Positions 1-9,600 of a stretch of 64,000 nt of DNA are shown piece by piece. The stretch comes from Bacteroidaceae bacterium (GTDB taxonomy: Bacteria; Bacteroidota; Bacteroidia; Bacteroidales; Bacteroidaceae). Location of the stretch: positions 1 through 64,000 of the forward strand of contig JAFXVN010000041.1 in assembly GCA_017524545.1 (NCBI GenBank), given 5' to 3'. The notes beneath the pieces are model-generated. The model was not told the origin of the DNA. It was given only the letters and a program-made list of their open reading frames with translations, and searched no databases. Within the stretch, counting starts at the first letter, position 1; every line of letters begins with the position of its first letter. The position numbers were made by a program, and so were the translations under genes.

Positions 1-73
1 GGCTTGGGAGGCACAGTACCTCAACTATATCGACAAGCTGGGCTACGAGAATTTCCTGACCGCAATGATGTGA
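1..73 (+). CDS. C-terminal end of an unidentified protein (partial)
   Basis: The window opens inside a gene. In the frame starting at base 2, the last 23 codons are open and end in TGA; the tail begins AWEAQYLNY and ends FLTAMM. It is rich in aromatic and hydrophobic residues and is probably a terminal helix. It is too short to assign to a family. It lies 29 bases before the next gene and could share its transcript. Confidence 0.5.
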   Translation, partial: AWEAQYLNYIDKLGYENFLTAMM

Positions 74-102
74 TTTTCATTGAACATTGAACATTGAAGA
101 TT

Positions 103-501
103 ATGGAATCAGCAAAGAAAGTTTACGATTTCCTGGAGAAAGCAGGAACGTTTTATCTCGCAACGGTAGAGGGCGACCAGCCCCGAGTACGTCCCTACGG
201 AGCCATGTTGTTCTACGAGGAGAAAATCTACATCATGGCATTCGGCAAGACCAATGCCACCCGTCAGATTGCAGACAACCAGAAAGCAGAGATTTGTGCC
301 TTCAAGGGTCAGACGCTGCGCATTGAATGTAAGTTGGTAGAGGACAACCGTCCCGAGGTGGGCAAGGCTCTGATTGACAAGATGCCCGTACTGAAGGATG
401 CCCTCGGCGAGAAATGCGAGAATGGTGTGATGTACTATCTGAAGGATGCCAAGGCCGACTTCTTCAAGATGATGGAACTGGTTGAAACTGTAACATTCTA
501 A
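103..501 (+). CDS. Pyridoxamine 5'-phosphate oxidase-like FMN-binding split-barrel protein
   Basis: A 132-residue protein of the small PNPOx-like group, which usually bind FMN, F420 or heme as dimers. The N-terminal helix is followed by the strand pattern FYLATVEGDQPRVRP, the usual flavin-contact region, and then PYGAMLFYEEKIYI and the CAFKGQTLRIE strand. I chose ATG at 103; an in-frame TTG lies 9 bases upstream, inside a repeated ATTGAACATTGAAGATT sequence, so it is less convincing. The gene lies 18 bases before a winged-helix protein, in a run of redox genes, which suggests an oxidative or general reductase role. The substrate cannot be told from sequence. Confidence 0.8.
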   Translation: MESAKKVYDFLEKAGTFYLATVEGDQPRVRPYGAMLFYEEKIYIMAFGKTNATRQIADNQKAEICAFKGQTLRIECKLVEDNRPEVGKALIDKMPVLKDALGEKCENGVMYYLKDAKADFFKMMELVETVTF

Positions 502-519
502 AACAAACTACTAAGCGAT

Positions 520-693
520 ATGAAAGAAAAGGTATTACAGGCCATGCTCGAGGCTGGTAAGCCCGTCTCAGCAGGCGACGTGACGAAGGCACTGGATGCT
601 GACCGTAAGGAGGTAGATAAGGCTTTCGCAGAACTGAAGAAGGAGGGTGCCATCGTGTCACCCGTACGCTGCAAGTGGGCTCCCGCCCAATAA
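520..693 (+). CDS. Small winged-helix DNA-binding protein (57 aa)
   Basis: A 57-residue protein starting MKEKVLQAMLEAGKPVSAGDV. It has one helix-turn-helix-wing unit: helix 1 (VLQAMLEAG), helix 2 (SAGDVTKAL), recognition helix (DRKEVDKAFAELKKEG) and a short wing (AIVSPVRCKW). This layout is typical of tiny MarR/ArsR-like regulators annotated as 'transcriptional regulator' in Bacteroidales. It follows the PNPOx-like gene by 18 bases, so the two are probably co-transcribed. A single Cys (residue 51) in the wing could sense redox state, but this is only a guess. There is no partner domain. Confidence 0.75.
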   Translation: MKEKVLQAMLEAGKPVSAGDVTKALDADRKEVDKAFAELKKEGAIVSPVRCKWAPAQ

Positions 694-754
694 ATTCTCA
701 AGGCATCGATAGGTGTAGTAATACACGACGCCGCAAATAAATTTTTTCTTCACG

Positions 755-776
755 GGGGAGAGCCTCGGCTCTCCCC
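755..776 (+). terminator. GC-rich hairpin between the winged-helix gene and rubredoxin
   Basis: GGGGAGAGCC and GGCTCTCCCC form a 10-bp perfect inverted repeat with almost no spacer, so the real loop is probably four bases. It follows an AT-rich TAAATTTTTTCTT stretch and is not followed by a clear T-run, so it may be a weak terminator, or an mRNA-stabilising hairpin in the 5' leader of the rubredoxin gene. Confidence 0.4.
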
Positions 777-803
777 TTCCTAATCCTAAAACTAAAGAAC
801 GAT

Positions 804-965
804 ATGACTAAGTTCAAATGCCCCTGCAAGTACACCTACGACCCTGAAAAGGGCGACCCCAAGCAGAACATCCCTCCCGGCACTCCTTTTGAGGAACTGC
901 CCGACACATGGCGCTGCCCCCGCTGCAAGCGTAAGAAAGAGAAATTCACCCCAGTGGAAGAATAA
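804..965 (+). CDS. Rubredoxin with a shortened first metal motif
   Basis: A 53-residue cytoplasmic electron carrier that normally holds one iron with four cysteines. The knuckle [10 protein letters not shown], the [13 protein letters not shown] segment and the C-terminal CPRC plus FTPVEE are standard. The first knuckle reads KCPCKY, so the cysteines are C-x-C (residues 6 and 8) rather than C-x2-C, as if one residue were deleted. The usual Gly after each second Cys is Lys. The reading frame is intact and the rest of the fold is conserved, so this does not look like decay. Neighbours are a flavin reductase and a glutathione peroxidase. Confidence 0.88.
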   Translation: MTKFKCPCKYTYDPEKGDPKQNIPPGTPFEELPDTWRCPRCKRKKEKFTPVEE

Positions 966-1022
966 TCATGCTTTGGGATTTTTTGCATACATTTGCCGAA
1001 CAAACCAACAAAAACCACGATT

Positions 1023-1538
1023 ATGAAGATTCTGATTTTACAAGGCTCACCGAGAGCCAATGGCAACACCACTTGGATGGCGGAAGAGTACAAGAAAGCT
1101 GCCGAGGCAGCAGGTCATGAGGTGACACTGGTCAATGTGTCGCGCAAGAAGATTGCAGGTTGTCTGGCTTGCGAGTATTGTCACGGCAAGGGCGAAGGTG
1201 CCTGTGTACAGAAAGACGACATGCAGGAAATCTATCCGCTCTTGGCCGAAGCAGAGGTACTGGTGTTGGCATCGCCCATCTACTACTTCACCCTTAGTGC
1301 CCAGATTCAGGCCCCCATCCAGCGTTTCTACAGTCTGATGAAGCCTGCCAACGTGAAGAAGACAGCCTTGTTGTTGTCGTCGTATTCGCCAGGTGTCTAT
1401 GATGCAGCCATCGCCGAGTACAAACTCATCGCAGGCTTCTGCGGCTATGAGGACACGGGCATCGTCACGGCCTTCTTAGACGAACAAAAGACTGACGAAA
1501 CGAAGCAAAAGATTGTGGGACTTGTCAATAAATTGTAA
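1023..1538 (+). CDS. NAD(P)H-dependent FMN reductase / flavodoxin-fold protein
   Basis: A 171-residue flavodoxin-fold enzyme. The N-terminal MKILILQGSPRANGNT is the phosphate-binding loop for FMN, and ASPIYYFTLSAQIQ matches the flavin-ring contact loop of the NADPH-dependent FMN reductase family. A Cys-rich stretch (GCLACEYCHGKGEGAC) between them is typical of the iron-sulfur-flavoprotein-like branch, although the cluster spacing is not certain. ATG at 1023 was chosen because it puts the flavin loop at the N-terminus. It sits between rubredoxin and glutathione peroxidase, in keeping with a role in electron supply or stress. The substrate is unknown. Confidence 0.85.
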   Translation: MKILILQGSPRANGNTTWMAEEYKKAAEAAGHEVTLVNVSRKKIAGCLACEYCHGKGEGACVQKDDMQEIYPLLAEAEVLVLASPIYYFTLSAQIQAPIQRFYSLMKPANVKKTALLLSSYSPGVYDAAIAEYKLIAGFCGYEDTGIVTAFLDEQKTDETKQKIVGLVNKL

Positions 1539-1548
1539 TTCTACAACT

Positions 1549-2091
1549 ATGGCAAAGATTTATGAGTTCAAAGCTCTCACGAGCAGGGGCAAGGAATTGG
1601 ATTTTGCGCAGTTTGAGGGTAAGGTATTGCTGATAGTCAACACCGCCAGCAAATGCGGCTTCACACCTCAGTTCAAAGGACTGGAGGAGCTGAACCAGAA
1701 ATATAGGGACAAGGGACTCGTCATCATCGGTTTCCCTTGCAACCAGTTCAAGGAGCAGGACCCAGCAGAAGACAGCAAGATTGAGGAGTTCTGCCAACTG
1801 AACTACGGCGTGACGTTCCAGATTATGAAGAAAGGTGACGTCAACGGTCCCGATGCCCAGCCCATTTTTGAGTATCTGAAGAGCGTGGCTCCTTCTGAGG
1901 AATACAGTGGGCTGAAAGCTAAAGCTGCAAAAGCACTCTTCAAGGCCATCAGCAAAAGTGTGGAGAAGGACAGTGACATCCAATGGAACTTCACCAAGTT
2001 CCTCATCTCAAAGGACGGCACTACCGTCAAGCGCTACGCTCCTACAACAGAGCCGAAGGACTTTGAGAAGGACATTGAGGCGATGCTATGA
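1549..2091 (+). CDS. Glutathione peroxidase-family thiol peroxidase
   Basis: A 180-residue thioredoxin-fold peroxidase that reduces hydroperoxides. The peroxidatic Cys36 lies in NTASKCGFTPQ, the second motif is GFPCNQFKEQDP (Gln70), and the WNFTKFLI motif near the C-terminus supplies the catalytic Trp/Asn. Cys replaces selenocysteine, as in most bacterial members, which usually take electrons from thioredoxin. The gene starts 11 bases after the flavin reductase and its stop overlaps the ZIP transporter start by four bases, so the three are probably one transcript. Confidence 0.93.
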   Translation: MAKIYEFKALTSRGKELDFAQFEGKVLLIVNTASKCGFTPQFKGLEELNQKYRDKGLVIIGFPCNQFKEQDPAEDSKIEEFCQLNYGVTFQIMKKGDVNGPDAQPIFEYLKSVAPSEEYSGLKAKAAKALFKAISKSVEKDSDIQWNFTKFLISKDGTTVKRYAPTTEPKDFEKDIEAML

Positions 2092-2867
2092 TGACGCTCA
2101 TCACAGGACTTCTCATCCCCCTGCTGGGCACGATGCTCGGCTCTGCCTTTGTGTTTTTCATGAAGGACGAAATGTCGCCTCGTTTGCAAAAGTCGCTGCT
2201 TGGCTTTGCATCGGGTGTAATGGTGGCGGCATCGGTATGGTCGCTGCTGATTCCTTCGATGGCAATGGGTACCGATAGTGGCAAGTGGGCTGTGATGCCT
2301 GCAGCTGTGGGATTCCTGTTGGGCATGGGCTTCTTGCTGCTCATTGACGAACTGACACCTCACCTGCATATCAGCACAGACAAGCCCGAAGGGATGCGCT
2401 CGCACTTGTCGAAGACTGCGATGCTTGCCCTGGCTGTCACCATTCACAACCTGCCCGAAGGAATGGCCGTCGGTGTGGTCTTTGCAGGAGCTGACAGCGG
2501 CGCGACGAACATTTCATTAGCCGGTGCCATTGCAGTTTCTTTAGGTATCGCCATTCAGAATGTGCCAGAGGGAGCCATCATTTCCATGCCGATGCGTGCG
2601 GCAGGCAATAGCCGTTGGCGTTCATTTATGATTGGCTCTCTGAGCGGAACTGTCGAACCCATTGGAGCCGCCTGCGTCATTCTGCTTGCTTCGTTGCTGA
2701 TGCCTGCCCTACCCTATCTTCTCGCCTTTGCCGCAGGCGCCATGTTCTATGTCGTGGTCGAGGAACTCATCCCCGAAGCCTCTAACGGCCAGCACTCCAA
2801 CCTTAGCACCATTGGCTTTGCCGTCGGCTTCGTGCTGATGATGGTGCTCGATGTTGTGATGGGGTAA
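2088..2867 (+). CDS. ZIP-family metal transporter, GufA-like
   Basis: A 259-residue inner-membrane protein with about eight hydrophobic segments. The two metal-binding helices carry HNLPEGMAVGV and QNVPEGAIIS; the Gln in place of His in the second is the pattern of the GufA branch. A short polar loop with TPHLH lies between helices 3 and 4. It likely imports Zn(II) or a related divalent metal. It begins ATGATGA over the stop of the glutathione peroxidase, implying translational coupling. It ends 6 bases before the stop of the convergent ruvA gene. Confidence 0.9.
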   Translation: MMTLITGLLIPLLGTMLGSAFVFFMKDEMSPRLQKSLLGFASGVMVAASVWSLLIPSMAMGTDSGKWAVMPAAVGFLLGMGFLLLIDELTPHLHISTDKPEGMRSHLSKTAMLALAVTIHNLPEGMAVGVVFAGADSGATNISLAGAIAVSLGIAIQNVPEGAIISMPMRAAGNSRWRSFMIGSLSGTVEPIGAACVILLASLLMPALPYLLAFAAGAMFYVVVEELIPEASNGQHSNLSTIGFAVGFVLMMVLDVVMG

Positions 2868-2873
2868 TTGAAG

Positions 2874-3482
2874 TTACAGCATCTTCAATGCCAACTTAAT
2901 GACACGCTCCACAGGTGCTTCGGGTTCTTCGGTAAGAATGTGCTGCACAGCTTTGTGAGCAGGTGCGGGGCTGAACCCAAGCATCGTGAGGGCAGCGACA
3001 GCCTCGTCCATGACTTCTTTGTTGATGATTGGTCCGTTCGCTTTTGCTCCTTGCCCATCGCCCCGTGCTCCTTCTATGCCAAGAGAACCGATTTTGTCGC
3101 GAAGGTCCACGATGATGCGCTGCGCCACTTTCGGACCGATGCCCTTTACCGACTTTAGCATCTTATCGTTGCCATCGCTGATGACACCCGCCAATTCACT
3201 CACCGTCATGGACGAGAGAATCACTCTGGCTATGCCTGCGCCGATGCCGCTCACGCTGGTCAACAATGTGAAAAGCTCGCGCTCGGCACGGGTGCTGAAG
3301 CCCCAGAGCTGGTAGGCATCCTCGCGAATGGATTCGCTGACAAACAGCTTCACCTCCTGCTTGCCCTGGATGGCAGAGAAGGTGTTCAGGGAAATGTTCA
3401 CGCCATACCCCACCCCATGACACTCGACTACGGCAAGCGCAGGTGTCAGGTCGGCAAGGGTTCCTTTCAAGTATTCAATCAT
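2874..3482 (-). CDS. ruvA: Holliday junction DNA helicase subunit RuvA
   Basis: A 202-residue protein. RuvA tetramers bind four-way junctions and load RuvB for branch migration. The N-terminal OB-fold starts [14 protein letters not shown]. Two helix-hairpin-helix motifs follow ([15 protein letters not shown] and [15 protein letters not shown]), and the C-terminal domain III that touches RuvB ends in [12 protein letters not shown] chose the ATG at 3482: the 16 upstream in-frame codons are encoded by AATTAAGAA-type intergenic repeats. A TACCTTTG promoter box lies about 45 bases upstream. Confidence 0.96.
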   Translation of the reverse strand: MIEYLKGTLADLTPALAVVECHGVGYGVNISLNTFSAIQGKQEVKLFVSESIREDAYQLWGFSTRAERELFTLLTSVSGIGAGIARVILSSMTVSELAGVISDGNDKMLKSVKGIGPKVAQRIIVDLRDKIGSLGIEGARGDGQGAKANGPIINKEVMDEAVAALTMLGFSPAPAHKAVQHILTEEPEAPVERVIKLALKML

Positions 3483-3527
3483 AAATGAATCAAGAATTAA
3501 GAAAGAAGAATTAAGAATTATCTTCTG

Positions 3528-3535
3528 CAAAGGTA
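3528..3535 (-). promoter_or_regulatory. Bacteroidetes -7 box for ruvA
   Basis: On the minus strand this reads TACCTTTG, matching the Bacteroidetes -7 consensus TAnnTTTG, about 45 bases ahead of the ruvA start. I did not see a clear -33 TTTG box at the expected distance. Confidence 0.55.
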
Positions 3536-3634
3536 CAAAGAAAAGTTGGAAAGTTGAAAAGCTGGAAAGTGAAAAGTGAAGAAAAAGGAGCTAAAACACA
3601 ATAAAAGGTAGCGCGCGTTCGTTAATAATAAGAC

Positions 3635-6600
3635 ATGAGCGCGCGAAAAGTCATATCAGCTCTGGCTGTGCTGCTGGGTATCAACATCCTGCTGGCATCG
3701 CCTTCGATGTTCCCTGTTCAATCTTCAATGTCCAATGAACAGGCTGCCCCTGCCGACACCGTAACCAAGGGCAAGCCCCGCTATTCTGTGCGCAAGACAG
3801 GTGCAGAAGACACAAAGGCGCTGCGCAAGAAGACTGCCGACCTGAAAGACCCCGACAACCTGAAGACAGAAGTCATCTACGACGAGAAGGACAACACCTA
3901 CTCCATCGGCACTTCCCTCGAAAGCGGTGAAGGGCAGACGAAGCAGGGTGGCCAGAGCAATCGGAGCAATCGAAACAACCAGAGTAATCGGACAAATCAG
4001 ACATCATCCAGCCAGGCATCCTCGACAGGAGCCGCCGGAGCCACCTCGGGCAGCATTCTGCCAGGCAGGTCGGGCTTCACGCTCGGCACAGCCACCGGCT
4101 TCCTGAACGCCCCCGTCCTGATGACACCAGAGGAATACCAGCAATGGTCGCTACAGAACAGTATGCAGCAGTACTGGCGCCACAAGAACGAAGAGGCATT
4201 CGAGAACTCTGGAAAGAAGAAGTTCGACTTCACCGACATGCACTTCGACCTCGGCCCGGCAGAAAAGATATTCGGTCCCGGCGGTGTGCAAATCAAGACA
4301 CAGGGAAGTGCAGAGCTGAAGGTTGGTGTCAACATCAAGAAGGTGGACAACCCTGCCCTCGCCGCTTCAAGGCGCAAGACCGTAGGCTTCGACTTCGACG
4401 AGAAAATCAACCTCACCCTCAACGGCAAGGTCGGCGACAAGATTAACCTGAACCTGAACTACAACACACAGGCCACCTTCGACTTCGACTCCCAGAACCT
4501 CAAGCTCAAATACGACGGCAAGGAAGACGAAATCATCAAACTCATTGAGGCTGGCAACGTGTCCTTCCCCAGCAACATCAGTCTCGTTCCCGGCATCAGC
4601 AGTCTTTTCGGCTTACGCACAGACATGCAGTTCGGCAAGCTGAAGATTCAAACTGTCGTGAGCCAGAAGAAGAGTGCCACCAACAGCGTCAGCAGCAAGG
4701 GCGGCGACCAAACCACGAACTTCGAGTTCAGCGCCACCAACTACGAAGAGAACCGCCACTTCTTCCTCTCGCACTTCTTCCGCGAGCGGTACGACAGGAG
4801 CATGGAGTCGCTTCCCACTATCTCCAGCGGCGTCAACATCAAGCGCGTGGAAATCTGGGTCACGAATAAGAGCGGTAAGAGCGAGAACAACCGCAACATC
4901 ATCGCCCTTGCCGACCTGGGCGAACCGACGCAAATCTTCAACAGGAGCCTATGGTCTGGCACCGGGGTCAACGTACCCAGCAACCGTGCCAACACAGAGT
5001 ACGAGAGCATGACCACCCAGTATGTCGATGCACGCGACATAGCACAGGCAACATACATTCTGGACGGAATCGGAGGAGGAGATGATTTCCACGGCAGCAT
5101 CGACTACGAGAAGCTGCAGGCCGCCCGCAAGCTCACCAGCAGCGAATACACCGTCAACAATGCCCTCGGCTACGTCAGCCTCTCCAGCACGCTGCAAGTC
5201 GATGATGTTCTGGCCGTTGCATACGAATACACCTACATGGGTACGACCTATCAGGTGGGCGAGTTCGCCAGCGACCTCACAGACAACAGCAAGGCACTCT
5301 TCGTGAAATTGCTGAAAAGCACGACAGGCAGCCCTGTCCTCCCCACATGGCGGCTGATGATGAAGAACGTCTATTATCTGGGCACGCAGAAGGTGATGAG
5401 CGACAAGTTCCGCCTTGACATCAAGTACCAGAGCGACTCGACCGGCGTCTATCTCAGCTACCTGCCCGAAGAGAAGCTCAAGAACACCATCCTGCTGAGG
5501 GCACTCAATCTGGACCGGCTGGACGCAAAGAACAATCCACACCCCAACGGCCAGTTCGACTTCGTGGAGGGATACACCATCAACAAGGGACGCATCATCT
5601 TCCCCGTAGCCGAACCGTTCGGCGAACACTTGGCAAAATGGATAGGCGACCCGGCACTGGCAAGCAAGTACTGCTTCCCTGAACTCTACGACAGCACAAA
5701 GACCGTGGCGAAGCAGATTACCGAGCACGACAAGTTCCTGCTGACCGGTCGCTTCAAGGGCAACAACGCCGGTGAGATTGACTTGGGCGTGACGAATGTG
5801 GCACGCGGCTCAGTCATCGTCACCGCCGGAGGAACGACACTTGTGGAGAACACCGACTATACGGTCGATTACAACATGGGCCGCGTGACCATCATCAACC
5901 AAGCACTCATCGATGCCGGCACAAACATCAGCGCAAGCGTGGAGAGCAACGACAACTACGGTATGCAGCGCAAGACGATGCTCGGCCTGAATCTGGACTA
6001 CGAAATCAACAAGAACTTCACCGTAGGCGGCACAGTTATGCACCTAAGCGAACAGCCGCTCACCACAAAGGTCAGCATGGGCAGCGAGCCGCTGAAGAAC
6101 ACCTTGTGGGGCTTCCACATCAGCTGGAAGAAGGAAAGCCAGTGGCTCACCAACATTATTGACAAACTGCCGCTCATCCAGTGCACGCAGCCCAGCTTCA
6201 TCGCCTTCAACGGTGAGTTCGCACAGCTCATTGCCGGACAGAACCACAGCGTGCAGGGCGATGCATCCTACTTGGACGACTTCGAGAGCAGCAGCATCAA
6301 GAACAGCCTGACACAGCCCACCTATTGGAGCATGTCGAGCACACCGAGCATGTTCGCCGAGAGCAAGATGACGGCCAACGCCACATACGGCTACAACCGA
6401 GCATTGCTGGCCTGGTATTACGTTGACCCCATCTTCACCCGCCGCAGCAGCACCCTCACGCCCAGCCACATCAAGAGCGACCTCAACCAGCTCTCCAGCC
6501 ACTACGTCCGCGAGGTCTATGAGCGCGAGCTTTATCCCCAGAGAGCACAGAACAGCTACACCAGCGCCTCCGGCCTCAACGTCCTGAACCTTGCCTTTTA

Positions 6601-9600
6601 TCCGCAGGAGCGCGGTGCCTACAACCTCTCCACCGACATTGACGAGAAAGGACACCTTAAGCACCCGGAAGAGACATGGGGCGGCATGATGCGCAAACTC
6701 GACAACACGGACTTCGAGGCTCAGAACATCGAGTACATCGAGTTCTGGATGATGGACCCCTTCATCTACAAGCGCAACCAGCCCGGCAATCACGGCGGCG
6801 ACCTCTACTTCAACCTCGGCGAAGTGTCGGAAGACATCCTCAAAGACGGCAAGAAGTACTTCGAGAGCGGTATGCCTGTGGATGGCAACCCACAGTATTA
6901 CACAGAAGGCTACTGGGGACGCATCCCCAACAGCAGCAGCGTGACATACGCCTTCAATAACGAATCGGGGGCGCGTGCAAGACAAGATGTCGGCCTCAAT
7001 GGTCTCAACGATGACGAAGAACGCAGCTTCGGCCTCTATGCCGACTACCTGCAGCAGATGCAGGGCAAGGTCACACAGGCGGTCTTTGACAGCATCTATG
7101 CCGACCCTGCCAACGACAACTACCACTATTATCGCGGCACAGACTTCGACGAACTCAAAGTGTCTATCCTCGACCGCTACAAGCGCGTCAACATGCCTCA
7201 AGGCAACAGTGCCGACTCCAACACAAGCCCGGAGTCCTACGAGACGGCATGGAAGTCAACGCCCGACGTGGAGGACATCAACCAGGACTACACCCTCAAC
7301 GAATACGAGAAGTACTTCCAGTATCATGTAAGCATCCGCCCGGAGGACATGGTACTGGGACGCAACCATATTGCTGACAAGCGCGTCACCAGTGTCAAGC
7401 TGCGCAACGGCAACACAGAGGAGTGCGTCTGGTACCTCTTCCGCATCCCTCTGCAAGAATACGAAGAGAAAGTGGGCAACATCAGAGACTTCACGAGCAT
7501 CCGCTTCATGCGCATCTTCATGACCGGCTTCCAGGAAGAGACCATCCTGCGCCTCGCCACCCTCGACCTCGTGCAGGGCGACTGGCGCACCTACCACCAG
7601 CCACTCTACAACGGCAACAAGGCTTCCAGCAGCGGCGGCACAATAGAGGTCAGCACTGTCAGCATCGAGGAGAACAACGACAAGCAGCCCGTCAACTATG
7701 TCCTGCCTCCAGGCATCACCCGTATCACCGACCCCTCGCAGGCACAACTGGTGGAAAGCAACGAGCAGGCCATGTGCATAGTGGCACGCAACCTTGGCGG
7801 CGACGAGTCGAAGGCGGTTTATAAGAACTGCAACTACGACATGCGGCAATACCGTCACCTGCAGATGTACGTCCATGCCAATGCCCTGGCCGAGAACGTC
7901 ACAGCCACCACCGACGGCGACTGCAGCATCTTCATCCGCCTTGGCTCGGACTACAAGAGCAACTACTACGAATACGAAGTGCCTCTGCAACTCACGTCGG
8001 AGGGCTACTACGACACATACAGCGCACAGGGCTGTCTGGCTGTCTGGCCGTCGGAAAACATGATTGACATCGACTTCGACATCTTCACCTCACTCAAGAA
8101 ACTGCGCAACGCCCAGGCAAGCATCGGTGCAACAGCCATGAACCGCCTCTTCTCCAACTACGACGAGAACCATCCCAACAACCGCGTCTCCGTCATGGGC
8201 AATCCCACGCTGGGGGAAGTGAAGACCATTATGATAGGTGTGCGCAACAACAGCGGCAAGACGAAGAGCATTGAGGTATGGGCCAACGAACTCCGACTGC
8301 AGGAGTTCAGCAATAGCGGCGGTTGGGCAGCACAAGGCAACCTGCAGGTACAGCTCAGCGACCTTGGCTCGGTCAATGCGACAGCGAAATACATCACCTC
8401 CGGCTTCGGCGGCATCGAACAAAGCGTGGAACAGCGCAAGAACGAGGACAACCTCAACTACTCCATCACGACGAACTTCGACCTGGGACGCCTCCTGCCC
8501 GAAAAGGCCAAGCTCACCCTCCCGATATACTACAGCTACAGCAAGGAGAAGATTTCGCCCAAATACAACCCCTTCGACACAGACATGCTCCTGAGCGATG
8601 CGCTCGAAGCCCTCGCCAACGAGCACCAGCGCGATTCGCTGCGCAGCCTGACCAACCACGTTGAGACGAACAAGAACCTCTCCTTCAGCGGCGTAAGGCT
8701 CAACATCAGCACCCCCAAGCACCCCATGCCCTACGACCCCGCTAACTTCACATTCGGCTACAGCCGCTCCACACAATTCACCGAGGGACAGACCACCGTC
8801 TATGAACGGGAACTGAACTGGAAGGCCAACATCAACTACTCCTGGAGTCCGAACTGGAAACCTTGGGAACCCTTCAAGAACCTCAAAGGCAAGAGCAAAT
8901 GGCTGGACCTCATCAAGGCACAGAACCTGGCCTATTGCCCACAGAACATCACGTTCTCCACCGACATGAACCGCACCTACTACGAGTTGCAGGAGCGCGA
9001 CCTGGAGAACCCGAACGACTATTCCGCCCTGCCTGCCACCTTCAGCCAGAACTGGACATGGAACCGTAGCTTCTCGCTCAAGTGGGACATCTTCAAGGCA
9101 CTGCACTTCTCCTTCCAGAGCGGCACTAAGGCAGAAATCGAGGAACCCTATACCCAAATCAACAAAGACCTCTACCCCGACCGCTACGAGGCATGGAAGG
9201 ACTCCGTCAAGTGGAGCCTGCGCCACTTTGGTCGCCCCCTCGACTACAGCCAGAACGTGCAAATCAGCTATAAGGTGCCACTTGAAAAGATTCCCGTACT
9301 CGACTGGACATCCGCCGATGTCGCCTATACAGCCAATTACTCATGGAAGCGCGGTGCCGAGCGAGCAGGAAAGGCGTCACTTGGAAACACCATCAACACC
9401 CAGCGCAACGTCAATGTGAACGGCAAGTTCGACTTGGAGAAGCTCTACAACCACAGTCCCTTCCTGAAGGAGACCAACAAGCGCTTCTCTGCCGCCAATG
9501 CCAAAGCCGGAGCCAACCAGAAACGTATGGAGAAGGAGAAGGAGGACAAGGCGAAAAAGAATGCCAAGGAGAAGGAAAAAGATGCCAGGAAGAAGGCCGA

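Noticed and set aside
755..776. The GGGGAGAGCC hairpin as another copy of the stop-codon palindrome
   Set aside because: Composition is similar but it lacks the GCCCCCTCCC left part and is over 60 bases from the nearest stop, so I treat it as an ordinary hairpin.
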